From Clostridium sp. CAG:793 (GTDB lineage: Bacteria > Bacillota > Clostridia > TANB77 > CAG-508), in contig HF993636.1 of the NCBI GenBank assembly GCA_000433915.1, positions 1 through 64,000 of the forward strand: a stretch of DNA of 64,000 nucleotides, in the 5' to 3' direction. This document shows, piece by piece, positions 36,433-46,532 of this stretch. The first letter of the stretch is position 1, and every line of letters starts with the position of its first letter. The translations under genes were made by a program, and so were the position numbers. The notes under the pieces were generated by a model. That model saw only the letters and a list, made by a program, of their open reading frames with translations, was not told the origin of the DNA and did not search any database.

Positions 36433-37554
36433 TTACAATACATTTATGTTATTATCATCTGATAAGTCTATGTATTCTTCAACTTTTTTTAGTGCACCAT
36501 CAAGTGATGTTCCTTTATAATAAGTTGATATTGCTACTCTTATTTTGGGGCTTACAACTACCTCAACATCTGAATTTTCATCTTGACCATCAGCTTGCTT
36601 GCTTACTTCTTTGTAATCATCTGCTGCAACAATTTGCATTGCTTCAATTTTTGATTTTAATTCTTGCATAAAATTGTTAACTCCTGATGAATCTGCTCCT
36701 GAAAATACAATTGCAAATTTAGGTCCCATATATCTTACAAAAATGTATTCTTTTGCAAGATTATTTTTTACAAATTCAGATACTTGAGTTATTACTCTAT
36801 CACCAGTTTTTCTACTGATTTCTGTATTAATCTTAGGTAAGTTTACTATTTTAAATATACATATAGCTGATGTAGTATATTTATCAATTACCTTTTTTCC
36901 ATCACCATATAGATATTCTGCTGATTTAAGTCCTGAATATAAATCATCCCTTACTATATTTTCTATTGTTGATTGATTTTGTACTGTTCTTAGTATTGTT
37001 ACTATATTGTTTCTGACTACTTCTAATATTGTTGTATCTATTTTGTCAAACTCGTGTGGTACACTTCCCTCTATAATCCAGTATCCAATATAAACATTAT
37101 CTACATATAAAGGGAAGAATATTGCACATTTTGCTCTTCCAAATTCCATCTTTTGATATGGTAGCTTTTCGTTTTCGTTATCAACTGTTACATACTTTGG
37201 AGTAGCAGTTCTTATACTGTCTCCAAATACAGGATCACTTTGAAGATTTTTCAAAGTGTCCCAATGTTTGCTGTCAACATTTGAAGCTTTTATTACATAT
37301 TCAGCGCCATCAAATACAACTATTGTAGAATATTTTATTGAATATTTATTTATTAATATATCATTTATGCTTTCTAATTTTTCTTTTATTGTTGTATTTT
37401 CGCCTAAAGTATTCATAAACTCTTGCAATACATTTAAGCTCGTTACTCTTTGATTTAAATTAGTAAAAGTATCAATTTTCTTATGCACTGAATAATTGTA
37501 TATCATTAAAATGCCTACAATTGTGACTAATACTATTATAGTTGCTAATACCAA
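36433..37554 (-). CDS. Membrane-anchored GAF protein with degenerate GGDEF domain
   Basis: A 373-residue protein with one N-terminal helix (about 2-20), a GAF-like domain (about 45-190) and a GGDEF-fold domain (about 205-370). The active-site motif reads MGPKF (276-280) in place of GGDEF, so it should not make cyclic di-GMP; the domain could bind a nucleotide or a partner. Start is TTG with AGGTGAT upstream. It lies 19 bases downstream of the CpaE/TadZ-like gene and just before ireB, so it is probably part of that block. Confidence 0.7.
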   Translation of the reverse strand: MVLATIIVLVTIVGILMIYNYSVHKKIDTFTNLNQRVTSLNVLQEFMNTLGENTTIKEKLESINDILINKYSIKYSTIVVFDGAEYVIKASNVDSKHWDTLKNLQSDPVFGDSIRTATPKYVTVDNENEKLPYQKMEFGRAKCAIFFPLYVDNVYIGYWIIEGSVPHEFDKIDTTILEVVRNNIVTILRTVQNQSTIENIVRDDLYSGLKSAEYLYGDGKKVIDKYTTSAICIFKIVNLPKINTEISRKTGDRVITQVSEFVKNNLAKEYIFVRYMGPKFAIVFSGADSSGVNNFMQELKSKIEAMQIVAADDYKEVSKQADGQDENSDVEVVVSPKIRVAISTYYKGTSLDGALKKVEEYIDLSDDNNINVL

Positions 37555-37573
37555 AAGATATCACCTCTTATTC

Positions 37574-40396
37574 TTAAAAATTATTTGACCTCATTTTGTT
37601 TAATGTATCATTTACATTGTTTGAAAATTGCGTTCCCTGTGTTGGTTGTTGTTTACGCTTTTTTCCACCAAATAATCCATGTTTTTCTTCTGTATAACTT
37701 GGTGTTTTATAATTTGAGTATTGATTGTTATTCTTTGCTCCTCCAGATACTAGTGGATATACCATATTTCTTAGTTCTTCTAAATTTGCCATAAAGTTTT
37801 GTGAATATCCGTTTAAAGATAATTGACACATTGCTATTGATTCAAGGTATCTTGCATATGTTCCTTCTTCAAATGGTATTAATGTATATTTTACTGTTTC
37901 TGGATTAAATAAATCTCTTTGTAATGTCATTGAAGGTTCATTATATTTTGACATTCCTCCAATTATTAATTTTTCATTTAATCTTTTTAATTTTACATAT
38001 TTATTTATAACAATTCTTAATTTACTTTCATCTAACATATTTTTTAATTTTAGATTACTTAAAAATGATGTTAATGGTTGAATTGTAAATGCATCCATTG
38101 ATTGTATTAAATAAATTTCATTAACACTTGTAAAAAACTCTGGTGCTGTTTCAAAGTCACAGTCTATTAATGCAATATCGAAATTGTTTGATAACGTTTT
38201 TAACATCATGTCTTTATTGGTTTCTTCTTGTAATCCATCTGGTAAAGATGTAAATACTGTTAGATTCTTATTTACTTCTAGTCCATTTACTATTCCACCT
38301 GATAAATTGCTAATACTTTCTGTTGCTATTTTCATTAAGTTAGTATCATTATCAGTAAACATATAATATGAATTTTTATTTTTTGTTAAATCCAATATTG
38401 CTGTTTTTACACCTTTTTGTGACAACAATTGTGCTAAGTTGTTGATTATGAATGATGTTCCATTTTTTGTTGTTCCAACAAAAGCGACTAATTTGCCGTT
38501 TCCTGCAATAACATTATTATTTGGTGTAAACTGATTATTTACATTTGAATTTGGTAGATTGTTTTGATTTATTGTTGATTGCATATTGTTATCAAATGAT
38601 GTTTCATTTGAATTTGTTTCTTGCATTAAACTTTGATTGCTATTTTGTGCATATTGCTGATATGGCATACTTTCAAATGAATTTGCATATTGATTGTAAT
38701 TTACATTTTGTGTTTGATCATATACGTTATTGTATTCTGCATTTGGAGCTTGCTCGTACATATTATTATAGTTTACGGTTTGTTCTGGTGCAAATTGCTT
38801 ATTATAATCTGTGCTTGATGCTGGTTCATATGGCTTATTATAATATGTGTTTGGTGCTGGTTCGTATGATTTACTGTAATCTGCACTAGGCATAGGATTT
38901 TGTTCTGGTTCATATGGCTCTCTATAATATGAATCATCATATTTTGGTAATGGACTTTGTCCATAATTCATAGGTGCATTGTTAGTCATGTCATCAAGTC
39001 CTGGTAATACATCTGATTGTGTATCATTAGTATTTCCTAATGAGTCTAAATCAAATAAATTTAATGATTCATTTTGATCATTATTATCATGTTTTGGCTC
39101 TTCTATGCTTGAATTATTGACTTCACCATTTGCATTTGTTTCAATGTTCTTCTTAGGTGGTCTACCTCTTCTTTTCTTTGCTGTTGGTACTATTGGTGCT
39201 GGTGTAACCATTATTGGTTGTTCTGCACTATCTATTATTTTTCTTGGTCTGCCTCTTCCTCTCTTTTTTGTTTCTATGTTATTATCTATTGTTGCATTTT
39301 GATTGCTAAATTCGTTTGGCATATTATTAATATTTTCTCCTTGTGTTTCTTGCATTGCTGGTTCTTCATTTGTATTCATTGTAAATTGATTTTGCTGATT
39401 TGGTCTATTTCCCTGATTTATATGGTTTGGCACCATTGGTGCTGGCTGTTGTATTGGCTGTATTGACTGCTGCACTGGTTTCTGCGCTATTTTTTTCACT
39501 GGCGCTGTTGCTGGATATTTCATTGGTCTTTGACTTTCTGCTACAACTTTCTTTTTATCTATATTAATTGTTGATGGTATTATTATTGGTTTATCAGTTT
39601 CTGCTTTTCCTATATCTTTTGTTAGTATCTCTAGATTAGCAGGTTTCTTTGGATTTTGTTGATTATATGGTACATACGATCCATTTGATAATACTGTTCC
39701 ATTGTAAATTAATTTCTGATAACGTGGCGAATTTGCTTCTAGAATTTGTTTTACCTCTAAAGGTAAAAATTTTATGATTATTCGTAATTGAGTTTCTGTA
39801 TATTGATCAGCTATGCTATCAAAACTTTCTACACATTTTTTAACATTTGGACCAATTTTTCTATAATGTGCTAATATATTTTGAAGTTCTGGTTCGCTTA
39901 CGTCTTGATCGTCTGTACGCTCATATGGTGTAATTTCATCTGAATCTACTTTATAATAAGCTTTAGCTTCTTTTTTGCTACGTGGCTTATTAATTAAATT
40001 ACATACAGTGTCAATACTTCTGTCATTTCCTATAATGGCATTGTATATTCCTATTCCAAATAATTTAATTAATAATGCATCAGATTGATTTCTTCTATCT
40101 GAGCATATTAAAATAATTGGTATATCCTCTCCAGTAGGTTTTGATGCCTCATCACTTATACTATCTAATTTTTCAAACAAAAATTTATCTATTGCTTCAT
40201 AATTGTTATTTGATATAGGCTCTAGGTCCTCACCAATAACAACTGCATCATATGTTTTATTCCTTTGTAATTCTTTTATTATTGCATTAAAGTAATAAAC
40301 ATTTTTGCTTGTAATTATCTCCTTATATTTTTGTTGATATTTGTTTACAACTGATGTTGTAATATTATCATTACTTACTGCAAATAAAACTCTCAT
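37574..40396 (-). CDS. CpaE/TadZ-like MinD-family protein with AT-hooks and tandem repeats
   Basis: A 940-residue protein. The first 135 residues look like an atypical receiver domain. Residues about 140-250 are helical, followed by a long Gln/Asn/Pro-rich linker with two AT-hook motifs (GRGRPRK and RRGRPPKK). Next come six imperfect 12-residue repeats of the YEPxxNxxYNK type, then a MinD/ParA-like domain (about 645-890). That domain's P-loop reads GTTKNGTS and lacks the GKT lysine, so ATP turnover is doubtful. Atypical receiver plus MinD-like domain is the CpaE/TadZ layout of Tad pilus localisers. No Tad genes are near. GGAGGGG precedes the ATG. Confidence 0.65.
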   Translation of the reverse strand: MRVLFAVSNDNITTSVVNKYQQKYKEIITSKNVYYFNAIIKELQRNKTYDAVVIGEDLEPISNNNYEAIDKFLFEKLDSISDEASKPTGEDIPIILICSDRRNQSDALLIKLFGIGIYNAIIGNDRSIDTVCNLINKPRSKKEAKAYYKVDSDEITPYERTDDQDVSEPELQNILAHYRKIGPNVKKCVESFDSIADQYTETQLRIIIKFLPLEVKQILEANSPRYQKLIYNGTVLSNGSYVPYNQQNPKKPANLEILTKDIGKAETDKPIIIPSTINIDKKKVVAESQRPMKYPATAPVKKIAQKPVQQSIQPIQQPAPMVPNHINQGNRPNQQNQFTMNTNEEPAMQETQGENINNMPNEFSNQNATIDNNIETKKRGRGRPRKIIDSAEQPIMVTPAPIVPTAKKRRGRPPKKNIETNANGEVNNSSIEEPKHDNNDQNESLNLFDLDSLGNTNDTQSDVLPGLDDMTNNAPMNYGQSPLPKYDDSYYREPYEPEQNPMPSADYSKSYEPAPNTYYNKPYEPASSTDYNKQFAPEQTVNYNNMYEQAPNAEYNNVYDQTQNVNYNQYANSFESMPYQQYAQNSNQSLMQETNSNETSFDNNMQSTINQNNLPNSNVNNQFTPNNNVIAGNGKLVAFVGTTKNGTSFIINNLAQLLSQKGVKTAILDLTKNKNSYYMFTDNDTNLMKIATESISNLSGGIVNGLEVNKNLTVFTSLPDGLQEETNKDMMLKTLSNNFDIALIDCDFETAPEFFTSVNEIYLIQSMDAFTIQPLTSFLSNLKLKNMLDESKLRIVINKYVKLKRLNEKLIIGGMSKYNEPSMTLQRDLFNPETVKYTLIPFEEGTYARYLESIAMCQLSLNGYSQNFMANLEELRNMVYPLVSGGAKNNNQYSNYKTPSYTEEKHGLFGGKKRKQQPTQGTQFSNNVNDTLNKMRSNNF

Positions 40397-40400
40397 TTGT

Positions 40401-40814
40401 TTAACCCCTCCAACCTTTTACTATAACAGCGAAAACTAGTGGTAATACTTGACATATTATTAATAATGTAATAATTGCTATCATTGTGTTAAATCCTTTA
40501 TCTCTATTCTCTAGATGTCTTATACCTATAACATATTGGAAAATCGCACTTATTGCTATTCCTAATATTCCAAAAGGAATACTGTATATTCTAACTTTAT
40601 TTAATATATACGCAACAACTCCGTAAGTTTCACTTCCGTAAGCTTCTTGGTAATCTTTCATTGATTTTAATTCATTATCTTTTAATGTTACTATTTGGCT
40701 CTTTGTTTCGTCTGATATTATCTCTGTAGTATTATTTGCTGCAGATACTGAACCTATGCAAAATATACTAAAAAAACACATCATTATCACAAAACTTATC
40801 AACGTCTTTTTCAT
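40401..40814 (-). CDS. Small exported membrane protein, two helices
   Basis: A 137-residue protein with a signal peptide (about 1-25, ending SVSAA), a short acidic stretch and two membrane helices (about 75-95 and 110-133) around an RHLENRDKGFN loop. The size and layout recall VirB2/TrbC pilins and similar small proteins, but I see no conserved residue that proves it. It lies 4 bases upstream of the CpaE/TadZ-like gene and should be cotranscribed. AAGGAGG precedes the ATG. Confidence 0.55.
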   Translation of the reverse strand: MKKTLISFVIMMCFFSIFCIGSVSAANNTTEIISDETKSQIVTLKDNELKSMKDYQEAYGSETYGVVAYILNKVRIYSIPFGILGIAISAIFQYVIGIRHLENRDKGFNTMIAIITLLIICQVLPLVFAVIVKGWRG

Positions 40815-40879
40815 GATATATTTCCTCCTTTATATCTTATATAATAATACACTAACTTAAATAAAATAGCAAGTAAATT

Positions 40880-42109
40880 TTATAATTTATTGTACAAATA
40901 CATCATCCATTTATATACACCTTTTGACCAATTTGTGTCAGTTGCGTATGATTTATTTACTGCGGTTAAGGTTGCACCTTTAAAATATGTACCAACTGCT
41001 TTTTCTTCGTTATAAATGGCTGTTCCTTTTGGATTTAAATAATATTTGACAAATACTCTTGATACTAAATCGATTCCTTCCGCATAAGTTTCAAATCTAG
41101 CAGCACTTCCTCCTGGATCTCTGTCATATGCAGCATATCCAAATAGGTTTTTCTTATTTAATGATATATTTGATGTTCCCCATCCGCTTTCATGTATTGC
41201 TACTGCTGCAACAAATATTCCATTTACATTATATTGTTGTTCTGCATAATAAAAATATTCAGCATTTTCCTTAAATACATTATTTTTATCACTTGAATTA
41301 TTTTCAAATATTTTCTTAAATTGTTCTATTGTTAAACCACTCTTTTTATTCAGTAACATACTAAATCCTAAATCTTGGGTTAGCTGTTCTTTGGTGTATT
41401 GATGATTATTTTCATCTCCATCACTGTTTCCGTTTGGGTTTACATATGCTAAGCAATCAGTAGGTACCCATCCAATGTAATTTCCATAAGATACGTAATA
41501 CCAATCATCCTGCTTTGCTTTTAATGTTACTTGTTCTCCTTTGTTAATTGTAATTAGCTTGTCTGAATTCTGGTTTGGGTCAACGTGAATTGCAAGTGTG
41601 TTAGACGTTGCCTTCAAAGTATCTCCAACAATAGGTACATAGTTGCTAGAATATGCTGATGTTCCAATTTCAACAATTTTATCTATTGCTACTTTTTTTA
41701 TTTCAGATGATATCTGTTCTGTTGATATTAATTCTCCATCTTGATATATCATTTTTACTATTGCATCTTGTTTTCCATCTGAGCCTTCTTGAATTGTCTG
41801 AATCTTGCCTTTTGCTAATGATTCATTTTGTCTATATTGTGTTGAAAATTCGACATCAGTTTCTTGCCTTTCTATTTTTTCTGTTATTATGCTTTTTTCA
41901 TTTTGCATTATTATATTTTCTATATTAGGTTGTTTTGATGTATCTTGTTTTGTTATAGGAACTTCAATTTCTACTGGCGACATTCTTTTTTCTTGCGATG
42001 CATACGATACATTTTTTGTTTTTTTGACACCAAAAATAATAGCTATAACTAGTGCTACGGCTATTACTAATGCAATTATATATTTGTATACATCCATTGA
42101 TTTTTTCAT
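40880..42109 (-). CDS. Secreted SH3-domain N-acetylglucosaminidase (GH73)
   Basis: A 409-residue protein with an N-terminal membrane helix (about 10-27), a variable linker, a bacterial SH3 domain (about 165-225, ending DDWYYVSYGNYIGWVPTD) and a C-terminal mannosyl-glycoprotein glucosaminidase domain (about 275-409). AVAIHESGWGTSNI holds the catalytic glutamate, followed by NLFGYAAYD. It probably cuts peptidoglycan glycan strands. AGGAATG lies upstream of ATG. It is 65 bases upstream of the small membrane protein gene, so it may belong to the same unit. Confidence 0.88.
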   Translation of the reverse strand: MKKSMDVYKYIIALVIAVALVIAIIFGVKKTKNVSYASQEKRMSPVEIEVPITKQDTSKQPNIENIIMQNEKSIITEKIERQETDVEFSTQYRQNESLAKGKIQTIQEGSDGKQDAIVKMIYQDGELISTEQISSEIKKVAIDKIVEIGTSAYSSNYVPIVGDTLKATSNTLAIHVDPNQNSDKLITINKGEQVTLKAKQDDWYYVSYGNYIGWVPTDCLAYVNPNGNSDGDENNHQYTKEQLTQDLGFSMLLNKKSGLTIEQFKKIFENNSSDKNNVFKENAEYFYYAEQQYNVNGIFVAAVAIHESGWGTSNISLNKKNLFGYAAYDRDPGGSAARFETYAEGIDLVSRVFVKYYLNPKGTAIYNEEKAVGTYFKGATLTAVNKSYATDTNWSKGVYKWMMYLYNKL

Positions 42110-42138
42110 ATTTACATTCCTATCATTTTAATATTTTA

Positions 42139-42855
42139 TTACATAATTTTTACTGGATCAAATTTTATATAATCTGAGCTTATCAATTTTAGTTTTACAC
42201 CATTAATAGTTCCTTCAACTGCCTCTTCATGTGCTTGTCCATGTAAGTGTCCATAATAGCAATTATCTATGTTGTACTTTTTAAGCATTTCCAAATATGG
42301 ACTTTTCTCATCTTTTTCTATTATGTTTTTTGTGATTGGTGGATAATGCATTATACAAATTATTTTCTTTTCTTGGTTTGATTTTTTCATTTTATTTAGT
42401 GCATCTTTTATTGATAATTCCAGTCTAATTAATTCTCTATTTAGCATTTTCTTTCCGTTGTCACTTTCACTAAAATACCATCCTCTAGTTCCAACTATCA
42501 TTGCTTCTTCTGTTTCAACTGAATTGTTATATAAAAAATTAATTTTTTTATATTTATTTTTTTCAACAAATTCTTGCATTTTATTTAATGTTGTCCACCA
42601 AAAATCATGATTCCCTTTTAGTAAAATTTTAGTTCCTGGTAGGTTATCTATAAATTCAAAGTCCTTTTTTGCTTCTCTTATATACATCGCCCAAGAAAAA
42701 TCTCCTGGTAATAATACAACGTCTTCTTCATTTATTTTGCTTAACCAATTTTCACTTATCTTTTTTTCGTAGTTTGCCCAATTCTCTCCAAATATGTTCA
42801 TTGGTTTGTTTACTCCAAATGATAAGTGTAAATCGCCTATTCCGTAAATAGCCAC
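42139..42855 (-). CDS. Calcineurin-type metallophosphoesterase
   Basis: A 238-residue metallophosphoesterase with GDLHLS (D/H metal ligands), GDFSWAM, GNHDFWW and the late HYP and GHLHGQAH ligands. The layout matches the YP_-type Firmicutes phosphohydrolases of unknown substrate. Start is GTG with AAAGGAG upstream. It lies 31 bases after tsaD in transcription order. Confidence 0.85.
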   Translation of the reverse strand: MAIYGIGDLHLSFGVNKPMNIFGENWANYEKKISENWLSKINEEDVVLLPGDFSWAMYIREAKKDFEFIDNLPGTKILLKGNHDFWWTTLNKMQEFVEKNKYKKINFLYNNSVETEEAMIVGTRGWYFSESDNGKKMLNRELIRLELSIKDALNKMKKSNQEKKIICIMHYPPITKNIIEKDEKSPYLEMLKKYNIDNCYYGHLHGQAHEEAVEGTINGVKLKLISSDYIKFDPVKIM

Positions 42856-42886
42856 TAAATGACTCCTTTCGTTTAATCCGTTACTT

Positions 42887-43876
42887 TTATTTTAGTTGTA
42901 AATCTGGCACAGCATTTAAGCTTAAATCACTTATATTTCCAGCTAAATAATTGTAATATCCTGCTGATGCAATCATTGCTGCATTATCTGTACATAGTTT
43001 TAAATCTGGCATATATACTTTTGTATCTTTTAATTCTAAAAATGATTGTCTAATATAGCTATTGGCTGAAACTCCTCCTGCTAGTGCTACTGTATGTATT
43101 CCTGTTTGTTCTATTGCTTTTTGTACATTATTTATTAATATTTCTGATACAGTTTTCTCGAAACTTTTGCATAAATCAGCTTTGTTTATTTCAGGATTTT
43201 TATGATGTAAGTTTATTACAGCTGTTTTTATTCCACTAAAACTAAAATCTAAATTTTCAAAGTGAGTTTTTGGAAGTTCTATGTTTGCATTTCCTTCTTG
43301 TGCTAGCTTGTCTACTTTAGGTCCACCTGGATAGCCTAATCCGATTACTCTTGCAACTTTATCAAAGGCTTCACCAACAGCGTCATCTCTTGTCTTTCCT
43401 AATACATCAAATTCTGTATAGTCCTTTACATATACTATTTGAGTATTTCCTCCTGACATCATAACACATAAAAATGGTGGCTTTAGTTCTTTATATGTAA
43501 TATAATTTGCAGCTATATGTCCCTCAATATGGTTTGTTCCTATTAATGGCTTATTTAGTGCAAAACTTAAAGCTTTTCCATATGAAAGTCCAACTAAAAG
43601 AGCTCCCACAAGTCCTGGTCCGTATGTACATGCAATTACATCAACATCTTCTAATTGAATGTTTGCTTCTTTAATTGCTTCTTTGGTTACATCTGATACA
43701 TTTTGTATATGATTTCTTGAAGCAATTTCTGGAACTACCCCTCCATAAAGTGTATGAATTGCTATTTGAGTGTTTATTACATTTGATAAAACTTCTCTAC
43801 CGTTTTTAACAACGGCAACAGATGTTTCATCACAACTTGATTCAATTCCTAAAGTATAAATATCTTTTTTATTCAT
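42887..43876 (-). CDS. tsaD: tRNA threonylcarbamoyladenosine synthase subunit TsaD
   Basis: A 329-residue Kae1/TsaD protein that transfers threonylcarbamoyl to A37 of NNU-type-decoding tRNAs. It has the [12 protein letters not shown] start, the metal-binding HIEGHIAAN motif, MSGGNTQI and [10 protein letters not shown]. The gene is complete. The nearest GGAG is about 16 bases upstream of the ATG, a weak placement. Confidence 0.96.
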   Translation of the reverse strand: MNKKDIYTLGIESSCDETSVAVVKNGREVLSNVINTQIAIHTLYGGVVPEIASRNHIQNVSDVTKEAIKEANIQLEDVDVIACTYGPGLVGALLVGLSYGKALSFALNKPLIGTNHIEGHIAANYITYKELKPPFLCVMMSGGNTQIVYVKDYTEFDVLGKTRDDAVGEAFDKVARVIGLGYPGGPKVDKLAQEGNANIELPKTHFENLDFSFSGIKTAVINLHHKNPEINKADLCKSFEKTVSEILINNVQKAIEQTGIHTVALAGGVSANSYIRQSFLELKDTKVYMPDLKLCTDNAAMIASAGYYNYLAGNISDLSLNAVPDLQLK

Positions 43877-43899
43877 TTTATGTATTAATTACTCCTCTT

Positions 43900-44637
43900 T
43901 TATACTCCTGCTATTATTCTTATTAATTTCACTAGTGCTTCTTCTAATCCTCTAATTGCAGGAGATATAATCATACTTGCAAATGGTGTTACCCATATTA
44001 TTATAAATATTATGTATAATATTTGTTGATGTTCTTGATACCATATTCTTGCTTTTGGTGGTAAAAATGCCTCTAATATTTTTGATCCATCTAATGGTGG
44101 TAATGGGATTAAGTTGAATATTCCAAGTCCAACATTCATTTCTATTGTTGATACTATGATTTCTATTAGTACATTTCCTGTAGTTGTTGCTAGGAAACTT
44201 CCTCCGAATCTTATTAATAATCCATATATAATAGAAAATATCACTGCTAGAATTATGTTCATTGCTGGTCCTGCTATTGAAACTAAAGCATTTCCTTTTT
44301 TTATTGAAATTGTTCTATTAAAATTATTTGGATTTATTTGGACTGGCTTGCCCCATCCAAATCCTGCTGTAATCAATAGCACTGCTCCTACTGGATCTAT
44401 ATGTGCAAATGGATTTAATGTTAATCTTCCTTGTCTTCTTGGTGTATCGTCTCCTAATTTATCTGCCATCCATGCGTGAGCAAATTCATGAAATGTAATT
44501 GCTATTAATATTGCTGGTATTGATAGTATTAGTGCAAGAAAAGCGCCTGGTGTAGTTAAGTAATACTTTAAATTATCTATTATTAATATTGCTATTATTA
44601 CTATCATCCATGGATTTGAAAATGTGTTATAGAACAT
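43900..44637 (-). CDS. Site-2 protease-family metalloprotease
   Basis: A 245-residue membrane metalloprotease with a buried HEFAHAW zinc motif and the downstream NLIPLPPLDG motif with the third zinc ligand. It belongs to the Firmicutes S2P group often next to segregation genes (YwhC/SpoIVFB-like). AAGGAGG precedes the ATG. Substrate unknown. Confidence 0.88.
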   Translation of the reverse strand: MFYNTFSNPWMIVIIAILIIDNLKYYLTTPGAFLALILSIPAILIAITFHEFAHAWMADKLGDDTPRRQGRLTLNPFAHIDPVGAVLLITAGFGWGKPVQINPNNFNRTISIKKGNALVSIAGPAMNIILAVIFSIIYGLLIRFGGSFLATTTGNVLIEIIVSTIEMNVGLGIFNLIPLPPLDGSKILEAFLPPKARIWYQEHQQILYIIFIIIWVTPFASMIISPAIRGLEEALVKLIRIIAGV

Positions 44638-44659
44638 AGTTCCTCCTTAATTTCAATTA

Positions 44660-44890
44660 TTATGCTTTTGTTAATTCATCATCAACAAATTGTTTTGCCT
44701 CTTCTATATTATCTGTTTCAACAAAAACTTTTTCTTTTTCATCTTCTACAGAAAATCTTTGATATTCTCCTCTAATGTAACTATATATCAAATATCCTTT
44801 ATATCTTTCTTCAAGATTATCATATCTTCTTCTCATTGGACCTTTACACATAAGATCCTGCATTTCATATTCTTTAAAATCATATTTCAT
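44660..44890 (-). CDS. Small hypothetical protein
   Basis: A 76-residue soluble, charged protein I do not recognise. It carries KGPMRRRYDNLEERYKGYLIYSYI, ending with an acidic helix (DNIEEAKQFVDDELTKA). It lies between lysS and the site-2 protease gene with short spacers and a plausible AAAGAG site, so I treat it as a real gene. Confidence 0.65.
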   Translation of the reverse strand: MKYDFKEYEMQDLMCKGPMRRRYDNLEERYKGYLIYSYIRGEYQRFSVEDEKEKVFVETDNIEEAKQFVDDELTKA

Positions 44891-44925
44891 TTTATTAATA
44901 TCTCTTTATAAATTTTATAAAAATT

Positions 44926-46440
44926 TTAGCGATCTGCTAAAGGTTTCATTGTTGGGAATAATAATACATCTCTTATTGATGCTGAATTTGTTAATAGCAT
45001 TACTAATCTGTCAATTCCCATTCCCATTCCACCTGTAGGTGGCAATCCTATTTCAAGAGCATTGATGTAATCGTCGTCCATCATTCCAGCCTCATCATCG
45101 CCTCTTTCTCTATTTTTGATTTCATTTACGAATCTCTCATGTTGGTCTATTGGATCATTTAATTCTGAGAAAGCATTTGCATATTCCCTTCCTCCAATAA
45201 ATAATTCGAATCTTTGTGTCATTTCTGGTTTTCCTGCTACCTTTTTAGCAAGTGGTGAATTTTCAATTGGATATTCATATACAAATGTTGGTTGAATTAA
45301 TGTTTCCTCAACTTTTTCATCAAATACTTGAGCGATAATATCTCCTCTTGAATTCTTGATAGGGTCAATTTCTATATGCATTTCTTTTAGTACATTTTGT
45401 GCTTCTTCGTCTGTTTTTATTGTATTAAAGTCAACACCAGTTACTTCTTTAATAGCATCAATCATAGTTATTCTCTTCCACTCTGGAGTTAAGTCAATAT
45501 CAACACCTTGGTAGTTTATCTTCATTGTTCCTAATACTTTTTGTGCTATTTTTGATACTAATTCTTCTGTTAAATTCATCATATCTTCTAAGTTTTCATA
45601 AGCTGAGTATAACTCTATAGTTGTGAATTCAGGATTATGCTTTATATCCATTCCTTCATTTCTGAAAATTCTTCCTATTTCATATACTTTTTCAAAACCA
45701 CCAACAACTAATCTCTTTAAGTTTAGTTCTGTTGCAATTCTTAAATACATATCGATATCTAATGTATTGTGATGTGTTATAAATGGTCTTGCTGTTGCTC
45801 CTCCTGATATTGTGTTTAATATAGGAGTTTCAACTTCAAGGTAACCTTTATCATCTAGTATTCTTTTCATTTCTTTTATTATTTGTGTTCTTTTGATAAA
45901 TGCATCTTTTACTTCTGGATTCATTATAAGGTCTATATATCTTTGTCTGTATCTTAAGTCTGTATCTTTTAATCCATGGAATTTTTCTGGTAGTGGTTTT
46001 AATGATTTTGCTAATAAAGTTACTTTCTTAGCATGAATTGAGATTTCACCAGTTCTTGTTTTAAATACAAATCCTGTTATTCCAATAATGTCTCCTATAT
46101 CATCTTCTTTGAATTGTTTATAGCTTTCTTCTCCTAATTCATTTATGCTTACATAACTTTGAATTTTGCCATCACCATCTTGAATATGGCAGAATGATGC
46201 TTTTCCCATTATTCTTTTTCCCATTATTCTTCCAGCTACAGTAACATCTTTACCTTCTAGCTCATCATAATGTTCCATTATTTCTTTACTTGTATGAGTT
46301 CTTTCAAACTTTGTAATTTCAAATGGATCATGTCCTTCTTCTCTTAGTTTATCTAATTTTTCTCTTCTTACTTGCATTAGATGATTCATATCTAATGTTT
46401 CATTTTCTTGAATGTTGTTTTCATTATTATTTGTTTCCAT
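44926..46440 (-). CDS. lysS: Lysyl-tRNA synthetase, class II
   Basis: A 504-residue class II lysyl-tRNA synthetase. An N-terminal OB-fold anticodon domain (about 60-170) precedes the catalytic core with motif 2 [20 protein letters not shown] and motif 3 [12 protein letters not shown]. It has its own promoter just upstream and an AAGGAG site before the ATG. No T-box fits in the short leader. Confidence 0.97.
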   Translation of the reverse strand: METNNNENNIQENETLDMNHLMQVRREKLDKLREEGHDPFEITKFERTHTSKEIMEHYDELEGKDVTVAGRIMGKRIMGKASFCHIQDGDGKIQSYVSINELGEESYKQFKEDDIGDIIGITGFVFKTRTGEISIHAKKVTLLAKSLKPLPEKFHGLKDTDLRYRQRYIDLIMNPEVKDAFIKRTQIIKEMKRILDDKGYLEVETPILNTISGGATARPFITHHNTLDIDMYLRIATELNLKRLVVGGFEKVYEIGRIFRNEGMDIKHNPEFTTIELYSAYENLEDMMNLTEELVSKIAQKVLGTMKINYQGVDIDLTPEWKRITMIDAIKEVTGVDFNTIKTDEEAQNVLKEMHIEIDPIKNSRGDIIAQVFDEKVEETLIQPTFVYEYPIENSPLAKKVAGKPEMTQRFELFIGGREYANAFSELNDPIDQHERFVNEIKNRERGDDEAGMMDDDYINALEIGLPPTGGMGMGIDRLVMLLTNSASIRDVLLFPTMKPLADR

Positions 46441-46473
46441 TTTGACTCTCCTTGTTTATTATTCAATAGTATT

Positions 46474-46502
46474 ATTATACCTCAAATGCTTGTTTTTGTA
46501 AA
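46474..46502 (-). promoter_or_regulatory. Promoter of lysS
   Basis: TTTACA (46497-46502) and TATAAT (46474-46479) with a 17-base spacer, 33 bases upstream of the lysS start. Confidence 0.8.
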
Positions 46503-46532
46503 CCTTTCGCATTGCAAAAATTATGTAAATTT

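Noticed and set aside
38690..38930. CRISPR-like array from 36-base periodicity
   Set aside because: Repeats are imperfect, contiguous without spacers, and in frame inside a coding gene.
34249..43876. Integrative element including the pilin-like and TadZ-like genes
   Set aside because: No integrase, relaxase, attachment repeats or conjugation ATPase seen; housekeeping genes lie on both sides in normal density.
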